Shown here: piece by piece, positions 1-6,868 of the stretch
How positions within the stretch are numbered: the first letter of the stretch is position 1
How the letters are laid out: each line of letters starts with the position of its first letter
Notes under the pieces: generated by a model
Database searches by the model: none
Seen by the model: the letters and a program-made list of their open reading frames with translations, nothing else
What the model was told of the DNA's origin: nothing
From: a virus
Length of the DNA stretch: 36,077 bases
IMG/VR virus record: IMGVR_UViG_3300030107_007026
Span: 3,678-39,754 of that record
Reading direction: 5' to 3' (one strand)
Made by a program: the position numbers and the translations under genes

Positions 1-530
1 CCTGCCGTGAGCGTTGAAACGGCAGGCCCATTGAACCCAAAACTTATGAGATCCCACTTTGCTGCCGTGCTTGTTGGAGTCTCGCCACCAACTACACTTT
101 GATTCGCTCGATACGTAGATCCCCGATAGATCACTACATCTCCAACTCCGTAGGAGCTTGCAGAGTTGTAGTTGCCAATGTAGGTTCCAATGCCGCTTGC
201 AATCACACTCCATAGGTTATTGTTATCGGGGGCTCCCGTGCCCGTGCTCACTACTTGTGTATTTACGTAGGCGCTACCTCCGTAAGTTACTACGGAATTG
301 GGAGCATATTCCTGGTTTTGCCAACCACCGATAAAGTTAAGGCCTGCCGCTACCAGCTCCCATTCGTTAGTCCCTGTTCCAGGTTTGTTCGCCACGGAGC
401 TCGTATGATTACTTATAGCCGTATAGTAGCTCCCGCTATACTCAACAAAGTCCAAAATCTCGAAGTCGATCCCAGTTGTCCAGGTCTTCTTCTTCGGCAT
501 TATCCGGCCAAGATTTAACGTCTGCGGCAT
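1..530 (-). CDS. Tail fibre / receptor-binding protein with CBM5/12-like repeats (3' end off the window)
   Basis: The frame is open from an ATG at 530 to the left edge (176 codons, no stop), so the C-terminus is missing. Three copies of a carbohydrate-binding-module-like repeat are visible, with cores FVEYSGSYYTAI (residues 28-39), SVVTYGGSAYVN (79-90) and DVVIYRGSTYRA (131-142). Each is followed about 20 residues later by a W (EWELV, LWSVI, KWDLI). This V-x-Y-x-G-x-x-Y ... W pattern is that of the CBM5/12 (chitin-binding type 3) fold, common in phage adhesins. I infer binding to a cell-surface glycan. The gene starts 3 nt after the stop of the upstream tail gene, so it is probably co-transcribed with it. 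The missing part may be the fragment at the right edge of the window. Confidence 0.85.
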   Translation of the reverse strand, partial: MPQTLNLGRIMPKKKTWTTGIDFEILDFVEYSGSYYTAISNHTSSVANKPGTGTNEWELVAAGLNFIGGWQNQEYAPNSVVTYGGSAYVNTQVVSTGTGAPDNNNLWSVIASGIGTYIGNYNSASSYGVGDVVIYRGSTYRANQSVVGGETPTSTAAKWDLISFGFNGPAVSTLTA

Positions 531-533
531 AGT

Positions 534-1856
534 TTATCCAGTAAGTAAAAAGTCACCGTTAGAGTCGATATTTGCAGTCGAGGAAGTAAAGCCTCCGGTG
601 CTATTCATTAAAAGTGATCCAGAAGCGGTATCCACTTCAAAGCCCGTGATGATCCCAAACGTATTGATAAGACCACCAGCGCCACCTCCTCCTTCTATGA
701 CTACACTGCCCCAACCCATCGATTGGCCTAGCTCCTGGAGCTCCACCTTTTTTTGCTGGTTCGCACTACGATCATAGACGGCTAGGTAATCGTTCGCTGC
801 GCAGTTTGCGCCTGCAATTGTATTTTCGGAATTGATGGAGAACTGGGGCAGCGGCACGTTGTAACTCGTGCCGTCTGCAAGCTCAAAAACCGCTACAACG
901 GGGTTTGTTGTATTGACGTTTGTCACTCCATTACTACCCGTGTAAAGCGTAGTGTAGTGGCTCACGTTGCTGGGTGCAGATCGGTTTGCCAGGAACACAC
1001 TGCTAGCATCCAGGGAGACGGGCGTAGCCTCTCCACCAATCGAGGCTGGGTAGTCGTTCGCCCCAGATCCGCCAGCCGTTCCCGCATTGGCAATTACAAA
1101 AAGATCCCCTGGATCAACATCACCCGTGTTTGCAAATAGATCCGTATATTTCTGGAGCGTAGTTACCTTATTCGAGCGCTTCCACTTGAGTCCATCGTGC
1201 TCATCATTATAGAGCACTTTATCAATATCACTCGTTCCAGGCTTGGGGGCTAGTATGTGAGTGCTTGTGATATGCTCCGTACTTACCTGCTGGTCTGCAA
1301 TATGAACACTTAGTACTTCATCTTCCTTGATCTCGCTTCTGGTGATGCAGTCATCACTTAGATGCCGATTGACAATAGCGTCGTTAGCGATGGAATCCGT
1401 GTTGACGGCAGCGGTTTCGATTGCAGTATTAGTCACACTATCAACGGCCAACTTGACGGCAGTAATGGCATTGTCTGCAATATAAGCCGTCACTACACTA
1501 CCGCTGGTAAGAGCTGCTCCAGATCCTCCTCCCCCTCCTCCTGCCTGGAGAGTGGTGATCTTGAGCTCTGCAGAGCTCACTCGATTCGTTAAAGCCGTGA
1601 TCGAGGTGTCTTGAGCCGTGTCATCCTGCTGGAGGACACTTACTTGGTTTGCGATAGTTGTGACCGTTCCACTTAAATCCGAAACGGTAACATTAGTCGC
1701 TGCAGCCGTACCAGCTACTCCGTTGATGCTACCCTGGAGCGTGTCGAGCTCTACATCTAAGCGATCCGCATTATAGTTCCAGTATGTGCCCCAAACATTT
1801 TCGTCACCGTTAACGGTAGGCTTATAAAGGGAGTAGTTCGTTGTTTGAGTAGCCAT
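534..1856 (-). CDS. Tail fibre-like virion protein, 440 aa
   Basis: The N-terminal motif YSLYKPTVNGDENVWGTYWN (about residues 8-27) is shared in form with the next gene upstream (ELPTINGDSGVWGTVLN). This opening is common to tail-fibre proteins of marine phages. A helical, coiled-coil-like region with many T, S, V and Q residues follows (about 35-105), then a glycine linker (GGGGGGSG near 107-114). The rest is beta-rich and repetitive, rich in N, T, D and A. No enzymatic motif is visible. The start ATG overlaps the stop of the preceding gene (TAATG), so translation is coupled. The shared opening suggests that both proteins attach to the same virion platform, or arose by duplication. The fibre role is inferred from composition and position next to a CBM-bearing fibre gene. 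Confidence 0.8.
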   Translation of the reverse strand: MATQTTNYSLYKPTVNGDENVWGTYWNYNADRLDVELDTLQGSINGVAGTAAATNVTVSDLSGTVTTIANQVSVLQQDDTAQDTSITALTNRVSSAELKITTLQAGGGGGGSGAALTSGSVVTAYIADNAITAVKLAVDSVTNTAIETAAVNTDSIANDAIVNRHLSDDCITRSEIKEDEVLSVHIADQQVSTEHITSTHILAPKPGTSDIDKVLYNDEHDGLKWKRSNKVTTLQKYTDLFANTGDVDPGDLFVIANAGTAGGSGANDYPASIGGEATPVSLDASSVFLANRSAPSNVSHYTTLYTGSNGVTNVNTTNPVVAVFELADGTSYNVPLPQFSINSENTIAGANCAANDYLAVYDRSANQQKKVELQELGQSMGWGSVVIEGGGGAGGLINTFGIITGFEVDTASGSLLMNSTGGFTSSTANIDSNGDFLLTG

Positions 1857-3346
1857 TAGGTATAATCCACCTGATTTACATATATTAACGGATTATTGTA
1901 TCGCACTAGATTCAAGTATGGCGTGCTAGTGTTGGTAGCTGCACCAACTACTAGGCGCAAAAATCGGCTGGTATTGTACCCGAAATTTAGAGACGTTGGC
2001 AGAGTGCCAGTTCCACTAAATAAACCGTTAACTAAATTCCAATTGTTATCGGAATTGAGAACTGGAGATTTGTAAACCTTATTAGTGCCTGACGTAGATT
2101 GCGTGATGAAAACTGGATTTTGACTCGATGTATACGTAGTTAACTGGTTTCGGAGTCCAGTAGTACCATTAAGATATATCGAAGCAGGCATACTACGATT
2201 TGTGTCATTTACGCCTTCAAACAAACCGCGCACACGTTTCCAGTTTGTATCGCTTGTGCTCACAAAGCTGGAGCTGCTCGTGCTATTAGATACTGCAGTA
2301 TTGACATAGCTTTGAGTCGCATAATTATATGCTGATAAATCTGTTGATGTTAAATATCCTCTTGTCGTTACATAGCTTTTCGTAGCGTAGTTATTTAGCG
2401 TCGAGTTGAGGGAGGAGCTCGTGAGATAGGAGCTATTAGCCGTTGCCGTGGTGATGTAGGGACTAAGCGCAGATGAAGTGATGTAGCCAGCATTCTCCAG
2501 AGTAGTTGTTCTCCCAGATACGGAATTGATTGAACTGGTAAGCGACGTAACATCCAGAGCCGCTTGATCTGCCGTGGCTTTTGCCAAAGTAGCATTTGTA
2601 TTAGCCGTTCCAACGGTGGTGACTAATCCTGCGACTCCCGTTGTCCCATTCACCGTATTTTGTAAAGCCGTGACGCTAGAGGCACTGGCCTTGCCAGATT
2701 GCAGATTAGTAACGTCCTGCTGGAGAGTTGCTACTTGTCCTTGGAGCGTTGTGATCAATGACAGGAGATCGGCAATCGTTTGCGTGGTGTTCCCTTGGAT
2801 GGCTGCAACGCTCGTGTCAATGAGCGTTTGTGCAGCCGTACTTGTAATTCCCGTATTCGAGGAGCCAATTACTTCGGTTGCGATGGTTCTGACGCTTTTT
2901 GTATCATCTCCAGATGTTGATCCAACAAGGTTATTGACGCTTGTTTCCAGAGCTTGAGTCCTTGTATATACGCTTGAAGAAAGTGTTGCATTGGTTGGAG
3001 CTCCTAAATTGGTTTGTAGGTTTGTGATCTGGCTATTGATACTGCTTAGATCGACATTACCAGCATCTCCAATGAGAGATTCTAATGATTGCAAGGTAGC
3101 CGTGGATGTACCACGTAGAGAAGAAACTGCAGCCGCTACTTTGTTGTCTATACTGCCAGAGGTATTTGCATCTGCATTGATCGTAGTGATCGAACTGGTA
3201 TTGGTTGCAGTTGCCGTTTCATTTGCTTTGATGAGATCATCGAGCTGGTTTAGGCTGGCATTTAATACGGTTCCCCAAACTCCAGAATCCCCATTTATCG
3301 TAGGCAGTTCTATCGTTGGATAACTGCTAAGAGTAGGCCTAGTCAT
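1856..3346 (-). CDS. Tail fibre-like coiled-coil protein, 496 aa
   Basis: It opens with the same N-G-D-x-x-V-W-G-T motif (about residues 17-25) as its downstream neighbour. It then runs for about 350 residues as Ala/Thr/Ser/Leu-rich heptad-like sequence (for example ITTLQGQVATLQQDVTNLQS), as expected of a trimeric fibre shaft. A repetitive stretch SSxLxxYxTxxY / YATQSYVNT (about 290-350) resembles phage shaft repeats. The C-terminal 130 residues are less repetitive and contain two similar segments (NWKRVRGLFEGV and NWNLVNGLFSGT), suggesting an internal duplication in the tip. The start overlaps the stop of the small upstream gene (ATGA). Function is inferred from architecture and position only. 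Confidence 0.8.
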   Translation of the reverse strand: MTRPTLSSYPTIELPTINGDSGVWGTVLNASLNQLDDLIKANETATATNTSSITTINADANTSGSIDNKVAAAVSSLRGTSTATLQSLESLIGDAGNVDLSSINSQITNLQTNLGAPTNATLSSSVYTRTQALETSVNNLVGSTSGDDTKSVRTIATEVIGSSNTGITSTAAQTLIDTSVAAIQGNTTQTIADLLSLITTLQGQVATLQQDVTNLQSGKASASSVTALQNTVNGTTGVAGLVTTVGTANTNATLAKATADQAALDVTSLTSSINSVSGRTTTLENAGYITSSALSPYITTATANSSYLTSSSLNSTLNNYATKSYVTTRGYLTSTDLSAYNYATQSYVNTAVSNSTSSSSFVSTSDTNWKRVRGLFEGVNDTNRSMPASIYLNGTTGLRNQLTTYTSSQNPVFITQSTSGTNKVYKSPVLNSDNNWNLVNGLFSGTGTLPTSLNFGYNTSRFLRLVVGAATNTSTPYLNLVRYNNPLIYVNQVDYT

Positions 3347-3489
3347 TGTACGTCATTCCAGGTATTGGTTTGTTGGTTATTCGTATCTTGGAACGAGTTG
3401 ACATTGTCGATTACGGTAGTCCAATCTGCAGCTAGTGTTGTTTCTGGCTGGTACTTCCCTTTCCCATAAAAACTTTGCCCGTATTTCAT
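3343..3489 (-). CDS. Small virion-associated protein, 48 aa
   Basis: A short frame reads MKYGQSFYGKGKYQPETT... to ...NTWNDVQ. Its ATG overlaps the stop of the adaptor gene (ATGA) and its TGA overlaps the start of the 496-aa fibre gene (ATGA), so it fills the gap exactly and is coupled at both ends. The opening M-x-Y-G-x-x-x-Y-G-x-G-x-Y pattern is seen in small phage structural proteins near tail genes. No membrane segment or catalytic motif is visible. Function is unknown; a tail or neck accessory role is inferred only from position. Confidence 0.7.
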   Translation of the reverse strand: MKYGQSFYGKGKYQPETTLAADWTTVIDNVNSFQDTNNQQTNTWNDVQ

Positions 3490-4109
3490 AAGTGCTTATA
3501 GCTTAGACTTTTGCGAGCTCCCTTGAGCTCCGTTCTTTCACTTATTGCATTGAGCTGCGCGATCCCCGCCTGGTATTCATTCCTCCAAACCTCGACACGT
3601 TCATCCTCGCCAATGAAAGGAGCCGCTTTGGTTAGAGCTCCATAGAGATAAATATCTGGGTAGGCTCCTATTAGCCAATTTGTAGCATTAGTGCTCGATA
3701 GAGCTGGGATCTGCTGGTAGTACACAATCTCTAGTGTGTAGGTTGTGTCTGGTACTGGGGCTAGTTCGAGCTTGTTATTATAGATCGCAGCATGAGTTGG
3801 CTGGCCCGTAGTGGCCTTGTTTCTTCGTATGTCATCGAGCTCTGCGAGTGTGGCGTAATAGATGGGTTGATTCTTATTGGTAAGCGCTATGTGCTTGAGC
3901 TCTAAAAAATCGGTAGGCAACGCAACGCTCACTACACTAGTAGTAGTGTCTGCGTTGCGGAGCATTTCCCGTGCTCGAATGACTCGATTAAACTCTGCCT
4001 CTGCCAGAGCAATAAACTCTGGCAGGTAAGAGCTCAAGTCATCACGATTGAGCCAGGATGCAATGGAGGTTTGCAGGGTTGTGTAATTATTCACACTCGC
4101 CCTTGCCAT
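3486..4109 (-). CDS. Head-tail adaptor protein (SU10-adaptor-like), 207 aa
   Basis: The protein begins with an MARASVNNYTTLQTSIASWL-type helix, followed by an acidic helical segment (LPEFIALAEAEFNRVIRARE). A beta region (about 60-130) with IALTNKNQPIYY and LELAPVP comes next, then a helical end with YPDIYLYGALTKAAPFIGED and an amphipathic tail. This arrangement and the YLYGAL-x-KAAPF-x-GED signature match the adaptor that sits below the portal in SU10-like phages. Its place just after the capsid gene and before the tail genes agrees. The ATG overlaps the end of the 100-aa gene by 19 nt. A GTG at 4094 preceded by AAGGGCG is an alternative start. The family is named from memory of its motifs, without a search. 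Confidence 0.75.
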   Translation of the reverse strand: MARASVNNYTTLQTSIASWLNRDDLSSYLPEFIALAEAEFNRVIRAREMLRNADTTTSVVSVALPTDFLELKHIALTNKNQPIYYATLAELDDIRRNKATTGQPTHAAIYNNKLELAPVPDTTYTLEIVYYQQIPALSSTNATNWLIGAYPDIYLYGALTKAAPFIGEDERVEVWRNEYQAGIAQLNAISERTELKGARKSLSYKHL

Positions 4110-4393
4110 ATGCGAAACGGTTTGTTGGCATGGTCATTCAACCATTTCTTCAAATGCGCTTCGTCGTCCCAAGAGCCGTCTTGCATCATTTGTTGGACTA
4201 CTGCCGCTGGTATTTGAGCGACGGGTTTCCAATCACTACGAGGATCGAGATGCTCACTTAGCATGGCGCATTCCCGAATCATAGGATCATGATCCTCTCG
4301 AAGTATGTGATGCATTACGGATGGGTCATTGGTGTCGCTTTGAACCATTGAAGTCACATGCCCTCGATGGTCTAAGATCTCTCTTACAATCAT
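4091..4393 (-). CDS. Conserved phage protein between capsid and adaptor, 100 aa
   Basis: It starts at ATG 4393, two bases after the stop of the capsid gene. The sequence is hydrophilic and rich in H, D, M and W. The N-terminal part (MIVREILDHRGHVTSMVQSD) looks like a beta hairpin. The C-terminal part has a helix AHLKKWLNDHANKPFRIWQG followed by a basic end. The C-terminal motif KKWLNDHxNKPFRxWxGRV resembles one I recall from small proteins in the same place in other marine phages, but I cannot assign a function. A head-completion or decoration role is possible from position alone. Confidence 0.7.
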   Translation of the reverse strand: MIVREILDHRGHVTSMVQSDTNDPSVMHHILREDHDPMIRECAMLSEHLDPRSDWKPVAQIPAAVVQQMMQDGSWDDEAHLKKWLNDHANKPFRIWQGRV

Positions 4394-4395
4394 GG

Positions 4396-5352
4396 TTAGC
4401 TTGTCGTTAAGTCTGCAACATGACCCATCGCTTTCTCGTTATCTACCTGGAGTCCATATTCCACGAGGATTTGGCGAGTAGAAGCGTCCCCTATCCGCGA
4501 TAGTTCCTGGCTCTGGAAGTTTCTCAAATAGCAAATGCGTATGTGCTTCGGATCTAGAAGCCAACAATCACGCTCTTGTTGAAACCGATGAGGCACTACT
4601 TTAAGGTTACCAAATGAGCTGGCGAAAACGCTTACCGAAGATCCAACCTGGTTGTTATCGATAATCTCACGAGAGATTCCTCTACCACCCATTGCATCGA
4701 TTACGGTTTTGTTAAAAGGCCCAACCAGGATCGTGGTTGGCTCGGCTCCGTTGGTATAACAATCCTGCATAACTCCATTGATCAAACCTTGAGTTAATGC
4801 TCGTTGTGTACCGTTGGTGCGAACGTCACTACCGTCTCCAGTAGAATTAGCTCCACCCGTTCCCATGCTCACGTTGGTTTTTACCCAAGAATTGAGCATT
4901 GCACTCTTTCTTGGTGTGTTAGGATCGCTTCCCGTAGCTTTCGCTTGGGGATGCACAATCGAGTAGTTAACGTCCCTTTTAAGCTCCTTACTTTTGCGTG
5001 CCATTTGGTGTGCCATTTGGCTGCTTTTGCCAAAGAGCTTCATAGACTCCTGAGTCCCAGAAACCGTGGCATTGCGGGTAAGTATCTGTACGATATTGCT
5101 TAGTCTAGAGGTGACGTTAGAAGCATCTCTAGCAGTCTCAAAACCCTCCTCTTTAGGCGTACCTGCAGAAGCGGTTGTAAGAGCCTCCGTTAACCAGTCG
5201 TAGGTTGTATTACTCACTTTTCTTGTACCAGCCAGTGAAACCACGGGAGTATCGGCTGGATCGATATTATAAATGATATCGGAAACGTCCTCTGGATGCT
5301 CGCTAACGGCTCGCGTTTGATAGGACGTAACCGCGTTGGTTACTTTTGCCAT
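4396..5352 (-). CDS. Major capsid protein (SU10 major head protein family)
   Basis: This 318-aa protein matches the SU10-type major head protein group in form. It has the N-terminal pattern TRAVSEHPEDVSDIIYNIDP followed by DTPVVSLAGTRKVSNTTYDW. A segment of N and T residues that protect against proteolysis (NIVQILTRNATVSGTQESMK) follows, then a basic helix (AHQMARKSKELKRDVNY). The later parts include TILVGPFNKTVID and a C-terminal LLDPKHIRICYLR-x-FQSQELSRIGDA region. It should adopt the HK97 fold and form the capsid lattice. A good Shine-Dalgarno site (AAGGAG, 6 nt upstream) supports the start and high expression. The scaffold gene lies immediately upstream, the usual order. Confidence 0.9.
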   Translation of the reverse strand: MAKVTNAVTSYQTRAVSEHPEDVSDIIYNIDPADTPVVSLAGTRKVSNTTYDWLTEALTTASAGTPKEEGFETARDASNVTSRLSNIVQILTRNATVSGTQESMKLFGKSSQMAHQMARKSKELKRDVNYSIVHPQAKATGSDPNTPRKSAMLNSWVKTNVSMGTGGANSTGDGSDVRTNGTQRALTQGLINGVMQDCYTNGAEPTTILVGPFNKTVIDAMGGRGISREIIDNNQVGSSVSVFASSFGNLKVVPHRFQQERDCWLLDPKHIRICYLRNFQSQELSRIGDASTRQILVEYGLQVDNEKAMGHVADLTTS

Positions 5353-5361
5353 ATTGTCTCC

Positions 5362-6321
5362 TTATCCAAAACGTTCTGCGAAAACGCTTTCTGCGTCTTC
5401 TAGTGTTCCTGTTTTGCGAAGCTGCGCTTCTGCTTTTCTTAAACGAGTATTCGGATTGTCTGGACGATAGGTTCTGCCTTTCGTTGTACTTGGCTTTTCT
5501 GCAGTAGGCTTGACGGCTTCTGCGGCTTTTGCTTGTCCGTTATGAAACAAGTAAGCATCTCGCAAAAGTTTGACAAGGCGTGCATCATAAGCTTGATTGA
5601 CATCCGTTTCACTCATGCCGTAGTGCTCTATCGCGAATGCACGCATAGCGGCTTTTTCGCTCTTTGCTACTTCGGCATCCTTCCATTCTGGGACTAGCTC
5701 CAGGAGTCGTTGCCGTTGCTCTTGGAGATGCCCTGCGAATTGTTCTGCCTGGAGCCTCTGCTGCTCCTGCTTCACATATTGTAGTTGTTGATCCTGCTGG
5801 TTTCGTAGTTGTTGACGGTCTTGGTAAAGTTGCCGCTGCACTGTCCACTCAACCGGATCTTCCTGGTATAGTTTATTCCAATCAATATTGTCGGCAGGAT
5901 CGGGCGTATTGGTTTGAGCTTGAAGTTGATCTGCAATCTGTTGTACTTGATTAATGCGATTGGTGTATTCATTAACCAGTGCTTGATTTTGCTTACGCTC
6001 CTCACTTAGAGCCTGGGTCTTTTGTGTGTAGTCTCTTTGTCTTTGGAACCCATTTACGAGCTCGTCAAGAGTTACGTGCTCCTCCTGCCCATTGACCAGA
6101 ATCTTGTATTTAGCCTGCTCCTCTTCGGCTTCCTCTTCGGCTTCCTCTTCGGCTTCTTCGGCTTCCTCTTCGGATTCTTCGGCAGCATCCTCGACTGCTT
6201 GAGGAGCTCCTTCTTCTTGTGGGCTAGTAGTAGCTGCCGTCTCCTCTTGATCCTCTCCCGATAGCCTGGATTCAAATGCATCCGCTGCAGCATCTGGAGT
6301 CATTAACAAGTCATCGCTCAT
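5362..6321 (-). CDS. Capsid scaffold-like protein, 319 aa
   Basis: The protein is highly charged. An acidic N-terminal third contains a run of E/A repeats (EEAEEEAEEE, about residues 46-72), a short conserved block follows (KYKILVNGQEEHVTLDELVN), and then a long Gln/Arg/Glu coiled coil (about 100-215). The C-terminus is basic (KGRTYRPDNPNTRLRKAEAQ), typical of the part of a scaffold that binds coat protein. Its place directly upstream of the capsid gene is diagnostic. The E/A run is encoded by a 12-bp near-perfect repeat (6121-6180), prone to length change. The start overlaps the stop of the 38-aa repeat ORF (ATGA) and has a strong GGAGGAG site. Confidence 0.85.
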   Translation of the reverse strand: MSDDLLMTPDAAADAFESRLSGEDQEETAATTSPQEEGAPQAVEDAAEESEEEAEEAEEEAEEEAEEEQAKYKILVNGQEEHVTLDELVNGFQRQRDYTQKTQALSEERKQNQALVNEYTNRINQVQQIADQLQAQTNTPDPADNIDWNKLYQEDPVEWTVQRQLYQDRQQLRNQQDQQLQYVKQEQQRLQAEQFAGHLQEQRQRLLELVPEWKDAEVAKSEKAAMRAFAIEHYGMSETDVNQAYDARLVKLLRDAYLFHNGQAKAAEAVKPTAEKPSTTKGRTYRPDNPNTRLRKAEAQLRKTGTLEDAESVFAERFG

Positions 6322-6434
6322 GACTCCTCCATGACTTTATTTTGACCGAAATGCCCAATCGATGACTTTATTTTGACCATCATGACTTTATTTTGACCGA
6401 AATGCCCAATCGATGACTTTATTTTGACCATCAT
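6318..6434 (-). CDS. 38-aa ORF made of two perfect 17-residue repeats
   Basis: The frame starts at ATG 6434 inside the stop of the 82-aa gene (ATGA) and stops within the start of the scaffold gene (ATGA). It encodes MMVKIKSSIGHFGQNKV twice in direct succession, then MEES. The underlying DNA is a perfect 51-bp tandem duplication, and 51 is divisible by three, so the frame survives. The upstream GGAGGAAG is a good ribosome site, and the scaffold's GGAGGAG lies within the last codons. It could be a real small basic protein or a translated spacer that keeps ribosomes running into the scaffold gene. No family is recognised. Confidence 0.55.
   Translation of the reverse strand: MMVKIKSSIGHFGQNKVMMVKIKSSIGHFGQNKVMEES
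6331..6432. repeat. Perfect tandem duplication of a 51-bp unit
   Basis: Positions 6331-6381 and 6382-6432 are identical. Each unit itself contains two copies of ATGACTTTATTTTGACC, so this 17-mer occurs at 6331, 6362, 6382 and 6413 with spacings of 31, 20 and 31 bp. Such a repeat can change copy number by slippage. It lies exactly between the 82-aa gene and the scaffold gene. Confidence 0.97.
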
Positions 6435-6679
6435 GACTTCCTCCGCGCCTTGACTCGCTGCCCTCGATTAAACGCAACGCTCATCTGCTCCTTAATTTCA
6501 TTAATCGCTCGAATAAGATGATAGGCCGCTTCCCTTTTTGATGTTTCGGTCACTTCACTTTTTTCTATCAATAAATGTTGGTTTGAGATAATCTCGTCTA
6601 GTATTGAACTAAAAGCTTGGCTACTGCCCAGCTTATTGGCTGCTTCGCCCAGCGAGATTAATTTTTCTTCGTTATCCAT
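6431..6679 (-). CDS. Small helical protein, 82 aa, unknown function
   Basis: It opens MDNEEKLISLGEAANKLGSS and continues as amphipathic helices to a strongly basic end (GQRVKARRKS). There are no cysteines, no membrane segment and no catalytic motif. It lies between the 814-aa protein and the scaffold, and its stop overlaps the start of the 38-aa repeat ORF. Length and composition would suit a small nucleic-acid-binding or capsid-assembly helper, but this is a guess from position. No strong Shine-Dalgarno site precedes the ATG. A gap of about 150 bp, carrying a plus-strand ORF, separates it from the gene above. Confidence 0.65.
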   Translation of the reverse strand: MDNEEKLISLGEAANKLGSSQAFSSILDEIISNQHLLIEKSEVTETSKREAAYHLIRAINEIKEQMSVAFNRGQRVKARRKS

Positions 6680-6868
6680 ATGTTCCCGTCAAAGTTAAGT
6701 GAGATCGAGTACGATATCCTCACTGCAGAAAACGCCCAGAGCTTGTGTAGGCGCTATGCCCCAGACAACTATAAAAAGCTCAAGGGCTATGATAAGCGCT
6801 TGGAGCGCTTGTACTTTCTGAAGGAGCAATGGCTATCCCGCCATTCGGAATCGATCCAGAGCTCCTAG
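6680..6868 (+). CDS. Candidate plus-strand small gene inside the late block, 62 aa
   Basis: This ORF runs against all its neighbours. It begins one base beyond the start of the 82-aa gene and overlaps the 3' end of the 814-aa gene by 36 nt. The product (opening MFPSKLSEIEYDILTAENAQ, basic middle RRYAPDNYKKLKGYDKRLER) has the composition of a real helical protein rather than an antisense shadow, and no minus-strand frame uses the same space. Against it, no clear ribosome site precedes the ATG. It may be an antisense-side regulator or a fortuitous frame in an untranslated leader. Confidence 0.4.
   Translation: MFPSKLSEIEYDILTAENAQSLCRRYAPDNYKKLKGYDKRLERLYFLKEQWLSRHSESIQSS

Noticed and set aside
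6022-6264. Plus-strand hydrophobic 80-codon frame with LFGFLFGF repeats
   Set aside because: It is the antisense reading of the Glu/Ala repeat of the scaffold. Apparent membrane segments come from the repeat, not a gene.
6331-6432. CRISPR-like array
   Set aside because: The 17-bp word recurs at 31, 20 and 31 bp because of one tandem duplication of 51 bp. There are no unique spacers and no cas genes.
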